From an uncultured Ruminococcus sp. (GTDB lineage: Bacteria; Bacillota; Clostridia; Oscillospirales; Ruminococcaceae): a stretch of 64,000 bases of DNA. The stretch covers positions 1 to 64,000 of the forward strand of contig CANQWR010000003.1 in the NCBI GenBank assembly GCA_947627625.1, given 5' to 3'. Position numbers and translations under genes: made by a program. Under the pieces are notes generated by a model. The model was not told the DNA's origin. It saw nothing but the letters and a program-made list of their open reading frames with translations, and made no database searches. How positions within the stretch are numbered: the stretch's first letter is position 1; the number at the start of each line of letters is the position of its first letter. Of this stretch, positions 17,521 to 25,630 are shown in pieces.

Positions 17521-19914
17521 ATGGGATTCAAAATTAAAAACTTGCTAAAAAAATATGTGGAAGAGGATGATGTAACAGATATTGTCATTCCCGAGGGCGT
17601 TACGGAAATTGGGAAAAAGGCATTTGAAGACTGTGAAAGTCTTGAAAGCGTGACAATTCCTGACAGCGTTAAGAAAATTAGAGAGTACGCATTTTCGGAC
17701 TGCACAAGTCTTACAAGCATAACTATTCCGAAAGGCGTTAAGGAAATCGAAAAAAAATCATTTGAAGGCTGTGAAAACCTTACGAACGTTATAATTTCCG
17801 AGGGCGTTAAGAAAATCAAAAAAAAGGCATTTTACGGCTGCGAAAGCCTTGAAAGCGTGACAATCCCGGATAGTATTACAAAAATCGGAAATAGTGCATT
17901 TGAAGACTGTGAAAGCCTTGAAAATGTGACAATTCCCGACAGCGTTACAGAAATTGGAGAGTACGCATTTTATAATTGCACAAGCCTTACAAGCATAACC
18001 ATTCCCGACAGCGTTACGAAAATTGGAAAATACGCATTTTCGGACTGTACAAGCCTTAAAAGCATAACTATTCCAAAAGGCGTTAAGAAAATCGGATATG
18101 GTGCATTTGAAGGCTGTACGAGCCTTAAAAGCATAACAATCCCGAAAGGCGTTATGAAAATCGGGAAAAAGGCATTTGAAGACTGTAAAAGCCTTACAAG
18201 CATAACTATTCCGAAAGGCGTTGCGAAAATCGGAGAAAATGCATTTTCAGGCTGTGAAAACCTTACAAGCGTGATAATTCCCAATGGAGTGGCAAAAATC
18301 GGAAATAGTGCATTTGAAAAATGTACAAGTCTTACAAGCATAACTATTCCTGACAGCGTGACAATAATCAGGGGTAGTGCATTTGAAAGCTGTAAAAGCC
18401 TTACGAGCATAACGATTCCGGACAGCGTAATGGTAATCAGGGGTAGTGCATTTGAAGGATGTAAAAGCCTTACGAGAGTGACAATCCCCGACAGCGTGAC
18501 GAAAATCGGAAATTGTGCATTTTCCGGCTGTACAAGCCTTAAAAGCATAACTATTCCGGATAGCGTGGCAGAAATCGGGGATAGTGCGTTTTGTAGCTGT
18601 GAAAACCTTACAAATGTGACAATCCCGGAGAGCGTGACAGGAATCGGAGGTAGTGTGTTTTGTGACTGTGAAAGCCTTAAAAACATAACAATCCCGAACA
18701 GTGTGACGAAAATCGGTTTGTGTGCATTTCAAAACTGTAAAAGCCTTAAGAGCATAACAATCCTGAACAGCGTGACAGAAATCGGAGACGGTGCGTTTTC
18801 AGGCTGTAAAAACCTTACAAATGTGACAATCCCGGAGAGCGTGGCAGAAATCGGGGATAGTGCGTTTTGTAGCTGTGAAAACCTTACAAATGTGACAATC
18901 CCGGAGAGCGTGACGAAAATCGGAAATTGTGCGTTTTCAGGCTGTAAAAACCTTACAAATGTGACAATCCCGGAGAGCGTGACAGAAATCGGAGGTAGTG
19001 TGTTTTGTGACTGTGAAAGCCTTAAAAACATAACAATCCCGAACAGTGTGACGAAAATCGGTTTGTGTGCATTTCAAAACTGTAAAAGCCTTAAGAGCAT
19101 AACAATCCTGAACAGCGTGACAGAAATCGGAGACGGTGCGTTTTCAGGCTGTAAAAACCTTACAAATGTGACAATCCCGGAGAGCGTGACGAAAATCGGA
19201 GAAAAGGCATTTTATGAATGTAAAAGCCTTAAAAACATAACAATCCCGAACAGCGTTACGGAAATCGGAGGCGGTGCGTTTTCCGGCTGTGAAAACCTTA
19301 AAAGCATAACTATTCCCGACGGCGTGACAGTAATCGGTTGGTCTGCATTTGAAAATTGTACAAATCTTGAAAACATAACTATTTCCGACAGCGTGACGGA
19401 AATCGGAGGTAGTGCATTTTATGGTTGCGGAAGTCTTACAAGCTTGAAAATTTCCGACAGCATAACGGTAATCGGTTGGTCTGCATTTGAAAATTGTACA
19501 AGCCTTAAAGAAATAATTACACCTGATTTTGAAATTAAAGTATATAACCATGACGAAATAGCTAAACAGATTTGGCTTGTTGTTTCCGGAGACCTTTCTT
19601 TTGAAGTTTCCCCCCAAGCAAAATATGACATAATCTTGCAGATGTTTTTACAAAAGCCCGATGACGAAGAGTTGCTTACATACGTCAAGAAAAATTTCAC
19701 AAAAGCATTGAAGAGTACCATAGACAACAACGATGTTGAGACGATTTCTGCTGTCTGCAAGAGGAAAGACCTCCTCACAAAAAGAAATATCGACAATCTA
19801 ATCGAGTACGCTATCCAACACACCCGGAACGGCGGAACTGTTGAGATACAGGCTATTCTCATGCGTTACAAAAACGAAAATATCGGTTTCAGTACACCGA
19901 GTTTCAGAATATAA
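17521..19914 (+). CDS. BspA-type leucine-rich repeat protein without signal peptide
   Basis: The 797-residue protein is built of about 28 tandem 23-residue LRR_5 repeats with the pattern ITIPDSVTKIGxxAFxxCxSL, spanning roughly residues 15-665. A C-terminal helical domain of about 130 residues follows (IAKQIWLVVSGDLSFEVSPQAKYDIILQMFL, then LLTYVKKNFTKALKSTIDNND). There is no signal peptide, membrane anchor or dockerin, so it appears cytoplasmic, unlike adhesin-type BspA proteins. The C-terminal domain also occurs in other intracellular Ruminococcus-type LRR proteins but has no assigned function. GGGAGG precedes ATG 17521. DNA-level duplications inside the array show recent expansion. It has its own promoter and terminator, so it is monocistronic. 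Confidence 0.85.
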   Translation: MGFKIKNLLKKYVEEDDVTDIVIPEGVTEIGKKAFEDCESLESVTIPDSVKKIREYAFSDCTSLTSITIPKGVKEIEKKSFEGCENLTNVIISEGVKKIKKKAFYGCESLESVTIPDSITKIGNSAFEDCESLENVTIPDSVTEIGEYAFYNCTSLTSITIPDSVTKIGKYAFSDCTSLKSITIPKGVKKIGYGAFEGCTSLKSITIPKGVMKIGKKAFEDCKSLTSITIPKGVAKIGENAFSGCENLTSVIIPNGVAKIGNSAFEKCTSLTSITIPDSVTIIRGSAFESCKSLTSITIPDSVMVIRGSAFEGCKSLTRVTIPDSVTKIGNCAFSGCTSLKSITIPDSVAEIGDSAFCSCENLTNVTIPESVTGIGGSVFCDCESLKNITIPNSVTKIGLCAFQNCKSLKSITILNSVTEIGDGAFSGCKNLTNVTIPESVAEIGDSAFCSCENLTNVTIPESVTKIGNCAFSGCKNLTNVTIPESVTEIGGSVFCDCESLKNITIPNSVTKIGLCAFQNCKSLKSITILNSVTEIGDGAFSGCKNLTNVTIPESVTKIGEKAFYECKSLKNITIPNSVTEIGGGAFSGCENLKSITIPDGVTVIGWSAFENCTNLENITISDSVTEIGGSAFYGCGSLTSLKISDSITVIGWSAFENCTSLKEIITPDFEIKVYNHDEIAKQIWLVVSGDLSFEVSPQAKYDIILQMFLQKPDDEELLTYVKKNFTKALKSTIDNNDVETISAVCKRKDLLTKRNIDNLIEYAIQHTRNGGTVEIQAILMRYKNENIGFSTPSFRI
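18631..19190 (+). repeat. 345-bp internal tandem duplication in the LRR array
   Basis: The stretch from about 18631 to 18845 recurs nearly base for base at 18976-19190. The marker GTTTTGTGACTGTGAAAGCC shows the offset as 345 bp, exactly five 69-bp repeat units. Synonymous positions match too, so this is a recent unequal-crossover duplication of five leucine-rich repeats, not protein-level convergence. Confidence 0.85.
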
Positions 19915-19925
19915 TCAAAAATATC

Positions 19926-19960
19926 AGCCGCTTTGCAAATTTGCAGAGTGGCTGTTTTTG
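19926..19960 (+). terminator. Rho-independent terminator of the LRR gene
   Basis: AGCCGCT at 19926 pairs with AGTGGCT ending at 19953, with an inner TGCAAA/TTGCA stem, followed by GTTTTTG. It lies 12 nt after the stop codon of the leucine-rich repeat gene. Confidence 0.75.
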
Positions 19961-20157
19961 TGTCCGAAAGAGAAATTGACGAGATGAGTTATGCTGTGAA
20001 ACCACATTTTTCATAAAGTTTTTTGATAAATCTCTTGTACACGTTCAATTCACTCTTCTTTCGTGTGAGAAAGAACATATATTTTATCCGATTTGTTTAT
20101 TTTTATCTAAATTCTACTAACAATAGAGAAAAAATACAAATTTTTACACAAAGTCTC

Positions 20158-20186
20158 TTGACAAAGTTATGAAAACGTGATACAAT
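20158..20186 (+). promoter_or_regulatory. Consensus promoter with a 240-nt leader before the FHA gene
   Basis: TTGACA (20158-20163) and TACAAT (20181-20186) are 17 bp apart. The next gene starts only at 20429, leaving a leader of about 235 nt with a CTGAAAG/CTTTCAG hairpin near 20350-20385. The interval 19961-20157 has no gene I can defend; on its minus strand short coding-like stretches are interrupted by stops (around 19990-20075), possibly old debris. Confidence 0.7.
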
Positions 20187-20428
20187 AGTTGTGCTTTATA
20201 AAACTTTTTTCAAAAGATTGCCGACTCATATCAAGGAAAGCTATTATAATGGTACTATGACTGATAATTAAGAAATAACAGTCTCATCGTCTCAATTGGT
20301 GTTCTAAGAGCGTAAAACGTATAGATTTCAAGATTGCACTTCTTTATCTGAAAGTATCGCTATATAAAATGTTCTTTCAGCAGAAATTTTGATATATTTT
20401 GAACTATAATGCAAGAGGAGAGATAACA

Positions 20429-21766
20429 ATGATTGACAATAAAACCGTGCACTGTGCACCTCTTCCGCCTAAGACTGCCACGCTGCTGGTTTTAGAACGT
20501 GGCAAACCTGTACGTGTTGTTACACTGAATGGTGATATGCATTTAGGTCGGGAAGGGGCTGGAACTCATAGCGACATTACATTGCAGTCATCTATCGTTT
20601 CTCGCAATCATGGCGATTTTTCTTATGTAGACGGTGTGTATTATTACAGGGACAACAACAGTCTTAACGGGACTTTTCTCAATGGAAAGAAAATGGAGCC
20701 GTATAATGAACACGGCACAAAATCTGTAGCTTTGCACGATGGCGATGTACTTAGAATTGATAGACAAACACCAAATAATCCACACCCTGAAGCGGTTGAA
20801 ATGATTTTTAGTACGACTTTTTCTCCCGAAGGTCGTGTTAATCAAACCGAATATGCTGAAACTGATACCGACTATGATGTTTCCCGCACAAAGAAAACAA
20901 CTTCTGTCAAACCGGTTGCTACAGCTGTTTTGTTAATTCTGCTCGTGGCAGGAGTTTTCCTTGGAGTTACAAAATTTGATAAATCAGATATTCAAAATTA
21001 CATCAATGGAAACATAGTGGACAAATTACTAAATAAATCGTCGGAAGATAGCGTTATTGACACAACCGGAGAGATAGTGACAGATAGTGAGGATTACGTT
21101 GAAGAAAACACAGAGGACGAATTATTGGACACGTCGTCGGAAGATGATATTACAGACACAACCGAAGAAATATTAGCAGATAGTGAGGATTACGTTGAAG
21201 AAGACGCAGAGGACGAATTGTCAGATACACCGTCGGAAGATGATATTACAGATACGGCTGAAGAAACAGTAACCGAAGCGATTGAGCCTGTTGTGCAGAA
21301 TGTACCGCATATATCGGACTACAGGTCTCATATTTCCGGTATTACCTCAAGCAGCCATCTGGCGGACGAAACTTATGGAAACGTAACATATGTACACTCA
21401 GCAGAAAAGGCGTTCGACAATGATATGTCAACCTGTTGGAGCGAGGGCGTTGACGGTTACGGCAAGGGAGAGTCTATAACGATTTCTTTTGATGGTGTGT
21501 ACGAAATATCGGAATTATCTATATATAACAGCTTGTGTACAAACGAGGATTTGTTCTATAAAAATTCCAGACTTAAAAGTATTTCTGTTATATTATCAGG
21601 TGGAAACGTTTACAATTTTGAATGCTTTGACGGTTGGGAAAACAGGAATAATACGTTTTCGTTTGAAGAAAATGTTGAGACATCATCACTGACAATTATC
21701 ATTCAGTCTGTCTATGAAGGAAACAAGTATCAAGATACCTGTATATCGGAAATAATTGTATCATAA
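20429..21766 (+). CDS. FHA-domain membrane protein with acidic repeats and discoidin-like C-terminus
   Basis: The product has 445 residues from ATG 20429, preceded by GAGGAGAG. Residues about 18-112 form an FHA phosphothreonine-binding domain (MHLGRE, SSIVSRNHG, NNSLNGTFLNGK). One membrane helix lies at about 163-181. Residues about 198-290 are an acidic spacer with a 32-residue DNA-level repeat (DSEDYVEE, EDELLDTSSEDD). Residues about 300-445 look like an F5/8-type or NADase-type glycan-binding beta domain (AEKAFDNDMSTCWSEGVDGYGKGESITISF). The layout puts the FHA domain in the cytoplasm and the ligand-binding domain outside, fitting a Ser/Thr-kinase-linked wall sensor. The VanX-like lipoprotein follows after 21 nt, probably in the same operon. 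The kinase partner is not in the window. Confidence 0.75.
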   Translation: MIDNKTVHCAPLPPKTATLLVLERGKPVRVVTLNGDMHLGREGAGTHSDITLQSSIVSRNHGDFSYVDGVYYYRDNNSLNGTFLNGKKMEPYNEHGTKSVALHDGDVLRIDRQTPNNPHPEAVEMIFSTTFSPEGRVNQTEYAETDTDYDVSRTKKTTSVKPVATAVLLILLVAGVFLGVTKFDKSDIQNYINGNIVDKLLNKSSEDSVIDTTGEIVTDSEDYVEENTEDELLDTSSEDDITDTTEEILADSEDYVEEDAEDELSDTPSEDDITDTAEETVTEAIEPVVQNVPHISDYRSHISGITSSSHLADETYGNVTYVHSAEKAFDNDMSTCWSEGVDGYGKGESITISFDGVYEISELSIYNSLCTNEDLFYKNSRLKSISVILSGGNVYNFECFDGWENRNNTFSFEENVETSSLTIIIQSVYEGNKYQDTCISEIIVS

Positions 21767-21787
21767 TTTATGTAAGGGCAAAACACT

Positions 21788-22576
21788 ATGAAAAGAATAT
21801 TACTCTCATTCTTGATTTTGACAATGGTACTGACAGGTTGCACATCAAAAAGTGAAAATAACAACTCATTTGATAACTTTGAATCCGAAACTGCTGATTT
21901 AGTATCTTCTACTATCAATACTACCACAAGTGTCGCTGAAACAACAGAACTGATTTCTGCCACGCATCAGGAAAACACAACGATTTCCACTCATTCAGCT
22001 TATCCCACTTATCAAATTGAAACATCCTCCGAGACAGTTCCGGAGGACGGGCAATTGGTTCGTATACTTGACTTTATTCCGGACGCAGAAATTGATTTAA
22101 GATACGCCACTACCAATAATTTTACAGGTACTGTAATATATGATGATTCAGAGGCTTATCTCTGCTATGGCACAGTTAAAAAACTTGCCTGTGTTCAGAG
22201 CGAACTAAAGGAAATGGGATACCGAATTTTAATATGGGACGCATATCGTTCTCCTGAAGCTCAGTGGAAACTGTGGGAGACCTATCCTGACCCCGCTTTT
22301 GTAGCAAACCCCAATAATGGCATAACAAGTCATAGTCAAGGAAATACAATAGACATATCTTTAGTATATGAAGACGGGTCTTTGGTTGAAATGCCGTCGG
22401 CATTTGATGAATTTGAAGCGATTGCGGACAGAGATTATAGTGATGTTTCGGAGACTGCTGCTGAAAATTCAAGACTACTTGAAAAAATTATGTACAAATA
22501 TGGCTTTACGGGTTACTATGGCGAGTGGTGGGACTATTCCGATACAAATCAGTACGAATTGATACCCGTTGCATAG
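21788..22576 (+). CDS. VanX/DdpX-like M15 peptidase lipoprotein
   Basis: The 262-residue product has a lipoprotein signal (MKRILLSFLILTMVLTGC, Cys18), a Ser/Thr-rich linker to about residue 85, then an M15D D-Ala-D-Ala dipeptidase domain. Visible family motifs are IDLRYATTNNFTG, the Arg154 region WDAYRSPEAQ, and SHSQGNTIDISL with zinc ligands His182 and Asp189. The last motif reads EWWDY (Glu246, Asp249), where VanX-type enzymes usually have EWWH; the third zinc ligand would be Asp instead of His. Being membrane-anchored and extracellular, it probably trims cell-wall peptides or serves dipeptide salvage rather than vancomycin resistance. It is downstream of the FHA/discoidin gene. Confidence 0.75.
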   Translation: MKRILLSFLILTMVLTGCTSKSENNNSFDNFESETADLVSSTINTTTSVAETTELISATHQENTTISTHSAYPTYQIETSSETVPEDGQLVRILDFIPDAEIDLRYATTNNFTGTVIYDDSEAYLCYGTVKKLACVQSELKEMGYRILIWDAYRSPEAQWKLWETYPDPAFVANPNNGITSHSQGNTIDISLVYEDGSLVEMPSAFDEFEAIADRDYSDVSETAAENSRLLEKIMYKYGFTGYYGEWWDYSDTNQYELIPVA

Positions 22577-22712
22577 GATAGTGAAAATTCATATACCGAA
22601 ATTGACATACAGATATTTTAAGCAGTCAGGGAGTGAAATTATTGAAAACTTATGCAGAGGGCTTTTCATTTGGTTTGAAAGCTCTCCGCTGTTTAATTTC
22701 CCAAAAAAAGTC

Positions 22713-22741
22713 TTGACAAACCGAAATTTTTGTGTTACAAT
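22713..22741 (+). promoter_or_regulatory. Consensus promoter of the dockerin protein gene
   Basis: TTGACA (22713-22718) and TACAAT (22736-22741) have a 17-bp spacer and lie 23 nt before the ATG at 22765. An imperfect hairpin at about 22656-22685 (GAGGGCTTTTCA with TGAAAGCTCTC) just upstream may end the previous operon, though it lacks a clean T tract. Confidence 0.8.
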
Positions 22742-22764
22742 GACAGTGAGAGGGGGAAATCTCA

Positions 22765-25392
22765 ATGAAAAAGAAAGACAGAAAATTTTTGAGAAAGAGA
22801 AATAAAAAAATTTTAACCGAGATGATTTCGGCAGTCCTTGCGGTTTCTGCGATTGTCCCGATGAACATTCCCGTTGTCGGCGATGCCGTTTCGGATTTGC
22901 TCTTAGACGTAGCCGAGACAACTCCGTATGACATAGACAGACGTTTCACGCCCGTTGAGAAAGGTGTTTCCGACGGCTGGGTCTATGCGATAGTAAACGG
23001 TGCGACAAAACAGCGTTTTTCGGAGGACACAAGCAAGCAGTACGCTGTTATTGACAGGTATATCGGTGAGGAGAAAATTCTGGAAGTGCCGAGCGAGATA
23101 AACGGCTATAAGGTCAAGTGCTGTGCCTCTAACCTGAGTTACAGTGCCGAAAAGATAGTCTACCCGAAAACTGTCAATTATATTTACCAGAGTTCGGGAT
23201 ATATCGACCGTGACGAGGACGGCTATATTATTGAGCATGATTATTTTCTCAAAGAGGTTGAGTTTGAGGAGGGCTGTGAAGTTTTGTTTGACCAAAGTTG
23301 TTTTTCGGGTATGTTCACGGGTATTTTTGTGGGAGAGAGTATAAAGCTTCCCGTGATGCTGAATTGTTACGAGTATTTGAAACAGGACGAGCTGGTTTAC
23401 AACACAGATATTGTTAAACTTCTTGGCAAAAACGAAACATACATAATGAATTGTGCAAGTGCGGATGTGTTTGAGAACTGCAAAAATCTGAAAACCGTTG
23501 AATTTACAAATACGGGTGATTTTAATATACCTCTCGGTTTTTTCATTTTTTGCGAAAACCTCACAAATGTTATTGTACCCGAAAGCATGAATATCTGTGA
23601 AATAAATACTCAGGCTTTTTATGAAACTGCCCTTGCCGATACGTCTTTCCTGCACAACAGCAACGGTACTATTGTGATTAAAGACATGGCTTTTGGTTCT
23701 GTAAAAAATCTGGATAAAATTGACATTGACGGGGACTGCATTTTTGAGGAAGATTCTATTGGCGAAATAAGTTCAGTCACAGTGAATGGCAATATGGAGG
23801 CACAGGAAGGAGCTTTTGCCTTAAAAAATCTGACAGTAAACGGCAATGCAGTTTTTGCGGAAAATGCCTTTGATGAAGAATATCTCGTAATAGAAAACAT
23901 AAATATTTCCGGCGATGCGACTATCCCCGACCATCTCTGTTCAAAACCGGGCTCAAGATTTTCGCCCGAAATTACAGCCTGTACAAACCTCAAAAGCCTG
24001 TACATAGGTGGAAATGCGACAATCGGGGCAGATGCTTTCCGCCAGTGTTTAAGCCTTGAAAGCGTCCATATCGGCGGTGACTGCACAATCGGAGACAACG
24101 CTTTCGCAAGCTGTAATCTCTCCAAAGAGCTGTATTTCGGCGGAAGTGCTCAGATTGGTTCTTTCTGCTTTGCCAACACTCAAGTCAAAAAAATTACTCT
24201 TAACAGCGATAATATAAAAAACTCCTCCCCCGACAGTTTCAACGACTGTTTTAACCTCTCCGACATTGAAATCGGCGACATCTCTGCCCTGACGACTTTT
24301 GACTTTGACGACTGCTACAGTCTCAAAAATATTAACGGAAAAGCTCTTTTCAACAGCGAAACAGGTGACTTTGAATACAATGCAAAAGATTTGATTTTTG
24401 ACAGGTACAAGGGCGGTAAGAACATAGGTTTCATGAACGATTTCGCTCGCTTTAACGCCAAAAAGATAGTGTCCGAAATAGTCACCCCCGATATGAGCGA
24501 TGTACGGAAAGTAAGGGCGATTCACGACTATGTGTGCGAAAAATTCACTTTTGACTACAATGAGGAACTACCCGACATTGACGGCACTTATTACACCCTC
24601 TTTGCGTCCGATACAGCTGTTTGCAGGGGCTATTCTTCGGCTTTCGGACTACTCGCACAGGAAGCCGGCATTGAAGTAGGTTTTGTCTACGGCGTGAACC
24701 ACGTCTGGAATACTGTAAAGCTTAACGGCATGAATTTCAATGTTGACTGCACTTGGGACGACACTCTCGACAGCGGAAAAGTCTCGCACGACTACTTTCT
24801 CAAATCATATGACCAGATTGCGGACGATGTCCACACACAGCTCAGACTTGCAAACAGCGACGAACTTTTCTACAAGACAACCGACTTGTTTGACGTGATT
24901 TATGAGGAAATGCCGTCCTGCACCGATGTGATTGGCGACACAAACCGTGACGGAACTTTGAACATTGCCGATGCGGTGATATTAAATAAATATCTCCTAA
25001 ATTCGGCTGTGGGGGACGTTCCGAATTTCCCCGTGGACGTAAATTCCGACGGCTCTGTAGACGTTTTTGACCTTGTTGCAATGCGTAAAAACAGCGACAG
25101 TTTCGGCGTTTCCGATTTCAAAGCTATGGGGAAGTACCTCTTAAATTCTGCTACGGGGGACGTTCCGAATTTCCCCGTGGACGTAAATTCCGACGGCTCT
25201 GTAGACGTCTTTGACCTTGTGGAAATGCGTAAAAACAGCGACGGTTTCAACAGCTCCGATTTCAGGGCTATGGAAAAGTACCTGCTCGGCTCACTGTCCG
25301 ACAACACTACCGAAATACTCGGCGATACAAATCTCGACGGCTATGCAGATGTCTTTGACTTGGTGAACATGAGACAGAATTTCCCCGAATAA
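22765..25392 (+). CDS. Secreted LRR-transglutaminase protein with tandem dockerin-type repeats
   Basis: The 875-residue product has a basic start and hydrophobic signal region (residues about 18-45). About 450 residues of degenerate BspA-type leucine-rich repeats follow (NCKNLKTVEF, CTNLKSLYIGGNATIGADAF). Next comes a transglutaminase-like domain with the triad Cys620 (VCRGYSSAF), His646 (NHVWN) and Asp661 (VDCTWDD). The last 165 residues hold three or four calcium-loop segments of dockerin type (GDTNRDGTLNIADAVILNKYLL, DVNSDGSVDVFDLVAMRKN twice, GDTNLDGYADVFDLVNMRQN). Dockerins bind cohesins, so the protein is probably attached to a cellulosome or cell-surface scaffold, where the Cys domain may cross-link or cleave peptides. 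GAGAGGGGG precedes the ATG. Own promoter and terminator. Confidence 0.88.
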   Translation: MKKKDRKFLRKRNKKILTEMISAVLAVSAIVPMNIPVVGDAVSDLLLDVAETTPYDIDRRFTPVEKGVSDGWVYAIVNGATKQRFSEDTSKQYAVIDRYIGEEKILEVPSEINGYKVKCCASNLSYSAEKIVYPKTVNYIYQSSGYIDRDEDGYIIEHDYFLKEVEFEEGCEVLFDQSCFSGMFTGIFVGESIKLPVMLNCYEYLKQDELVYNTDIVKLLGKNETYIMNCASADVFENCKNLKTVEFTNTGDFNIPLGFFIFCENLTNVIVPESMNICEINTQAFYETALADTSFLHNSNGTIVIKDMAFGSVKNLDKIDIDGDCIFEEDSIGEISSVTVNGNMEAQEGAFALKNLTVNGNAVFAENAFDEEYLVIENINISGDATIPDHLCSKPGSRFSPEITACTNLKSLYIGGNATIGADAFRQCLSLESVHIGGDCTIGDNAFASCNLSKELYFGGSAQIGSFCFANTQVKKITLNSDNIKNSSPDSFNDCFNLSDIEIGDISALTTFDFDDCYSLKNINGKALFNSETGDFEYNAKDLIFDRYKGGKNIGFMNDFARFNAKKIVSEIVTPDMSDVRKVRAIHDYVCEKFTFDYNEELPDIDGTYYTLFASDTAVCRGYSSAFGLLAQEAGIEVGFVYGVNHVWNTVKLNGMNFNVDCTWDDTLDSGKVSHDYFLKSYDQIADDVHTQLRLANSDELFYKTTDLFDVIYEEMPSCTDVIGDTNRDGTLNIADAVILNKYLLNSAVGDVPNFPVDVNSDGSVDVFDLVAMRKNSDSFGVSDFKAMGKYLLNSATGDVPNFPVDVNSDGSVDVFDLVEMRKNSDGFNSSDFRAMEKYLLGSLSDNTTEILGDTNLDGYADVFDLVNMRQNFPE
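25011..25215 (+). repeat. 144-bp duplicated dockerin-encoding unit
   Basis: The run beginning GGGGGACGTTCCGAATTTCC at 25011 recurs at 25155, an offset of 144 bp (48 codons), with almost no differences over about 60 bp and good similarity beyond. It encodes the duplicated calcium-loop half-dockerin of the upstream protein and shows recent tandem duplication within the gene. Confidence 0.8.
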
Positions 25393-25408
25393 ATTCAAAT
25401 AAAGTTTC

Positions 25409-25435
25409 ACCGTCCCGCAAAAGGACGGTTTTTTT
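25409..25435 (+). terminator. Rho-independent terminator
   Basis: ACCGTCC (25409-25415) pairs with GGACGGT (25423-25429), followed by seven Ts. It lies 16 nt after the dockerin protein stop codon. Confidence 0.9.
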
Positions 25436-25468
25436 GTGCGTTTAGTCCGCAAAAATTTCCAAAATCTG

Positions 25469-25497
25469 TTGACAATTCCGACAATATCTGTTATAAT
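25469..25497 (+). promoter_or_regulatory. Consensus promoter of the sensor kinase gene
   Basis: TTGACA (25469-25474) and TATAAT (25492-25497), spacer 17 bp, perfect consensus. The start codon is 134 nt downstream, and a terminator-like hairpin lies in between. Confidence 0.85.
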
Positions 25498-25582
25498 ACT
25501 GCATGGGTGAAACTTCGGAATTTTATTAAATCAAATCAGATTAAATTAAAATAAATTAAAATCAAATAAAAAATATTCGCAT

Positions 25583-25608
25583 ACCTCGTGTGAGGTGTTT
25601 TTTGTTTT
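25583..25608 (+). terminator. Leader hairpin, possible attenuator before the sensor kinase
   Basis: ACCTC (25583-25587) pairs with GAGGT (25592-25596) around GTGT, then G and six Ts. It sits between the promoter at 25469 and the ribosome site of the kinase gene, so RNA polymerase must read through it. A short 5-bp stem may be only partly effective. Attenuation is inferred; the preceding AT-rich leader shows no leader peptide. Confidence 0.45.
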
Positions 25609-25630
25609 AGTGCAGAAAGGCGGATTGTCT

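Noticed and set aside
17970-19031. Long minus-strand frames across the LRR gene
   Set aside because: They are shadows of the 69-bp periodic repeat; the sense strand gives a recognisable LRR protein with promoter, ribosome site and terminator.
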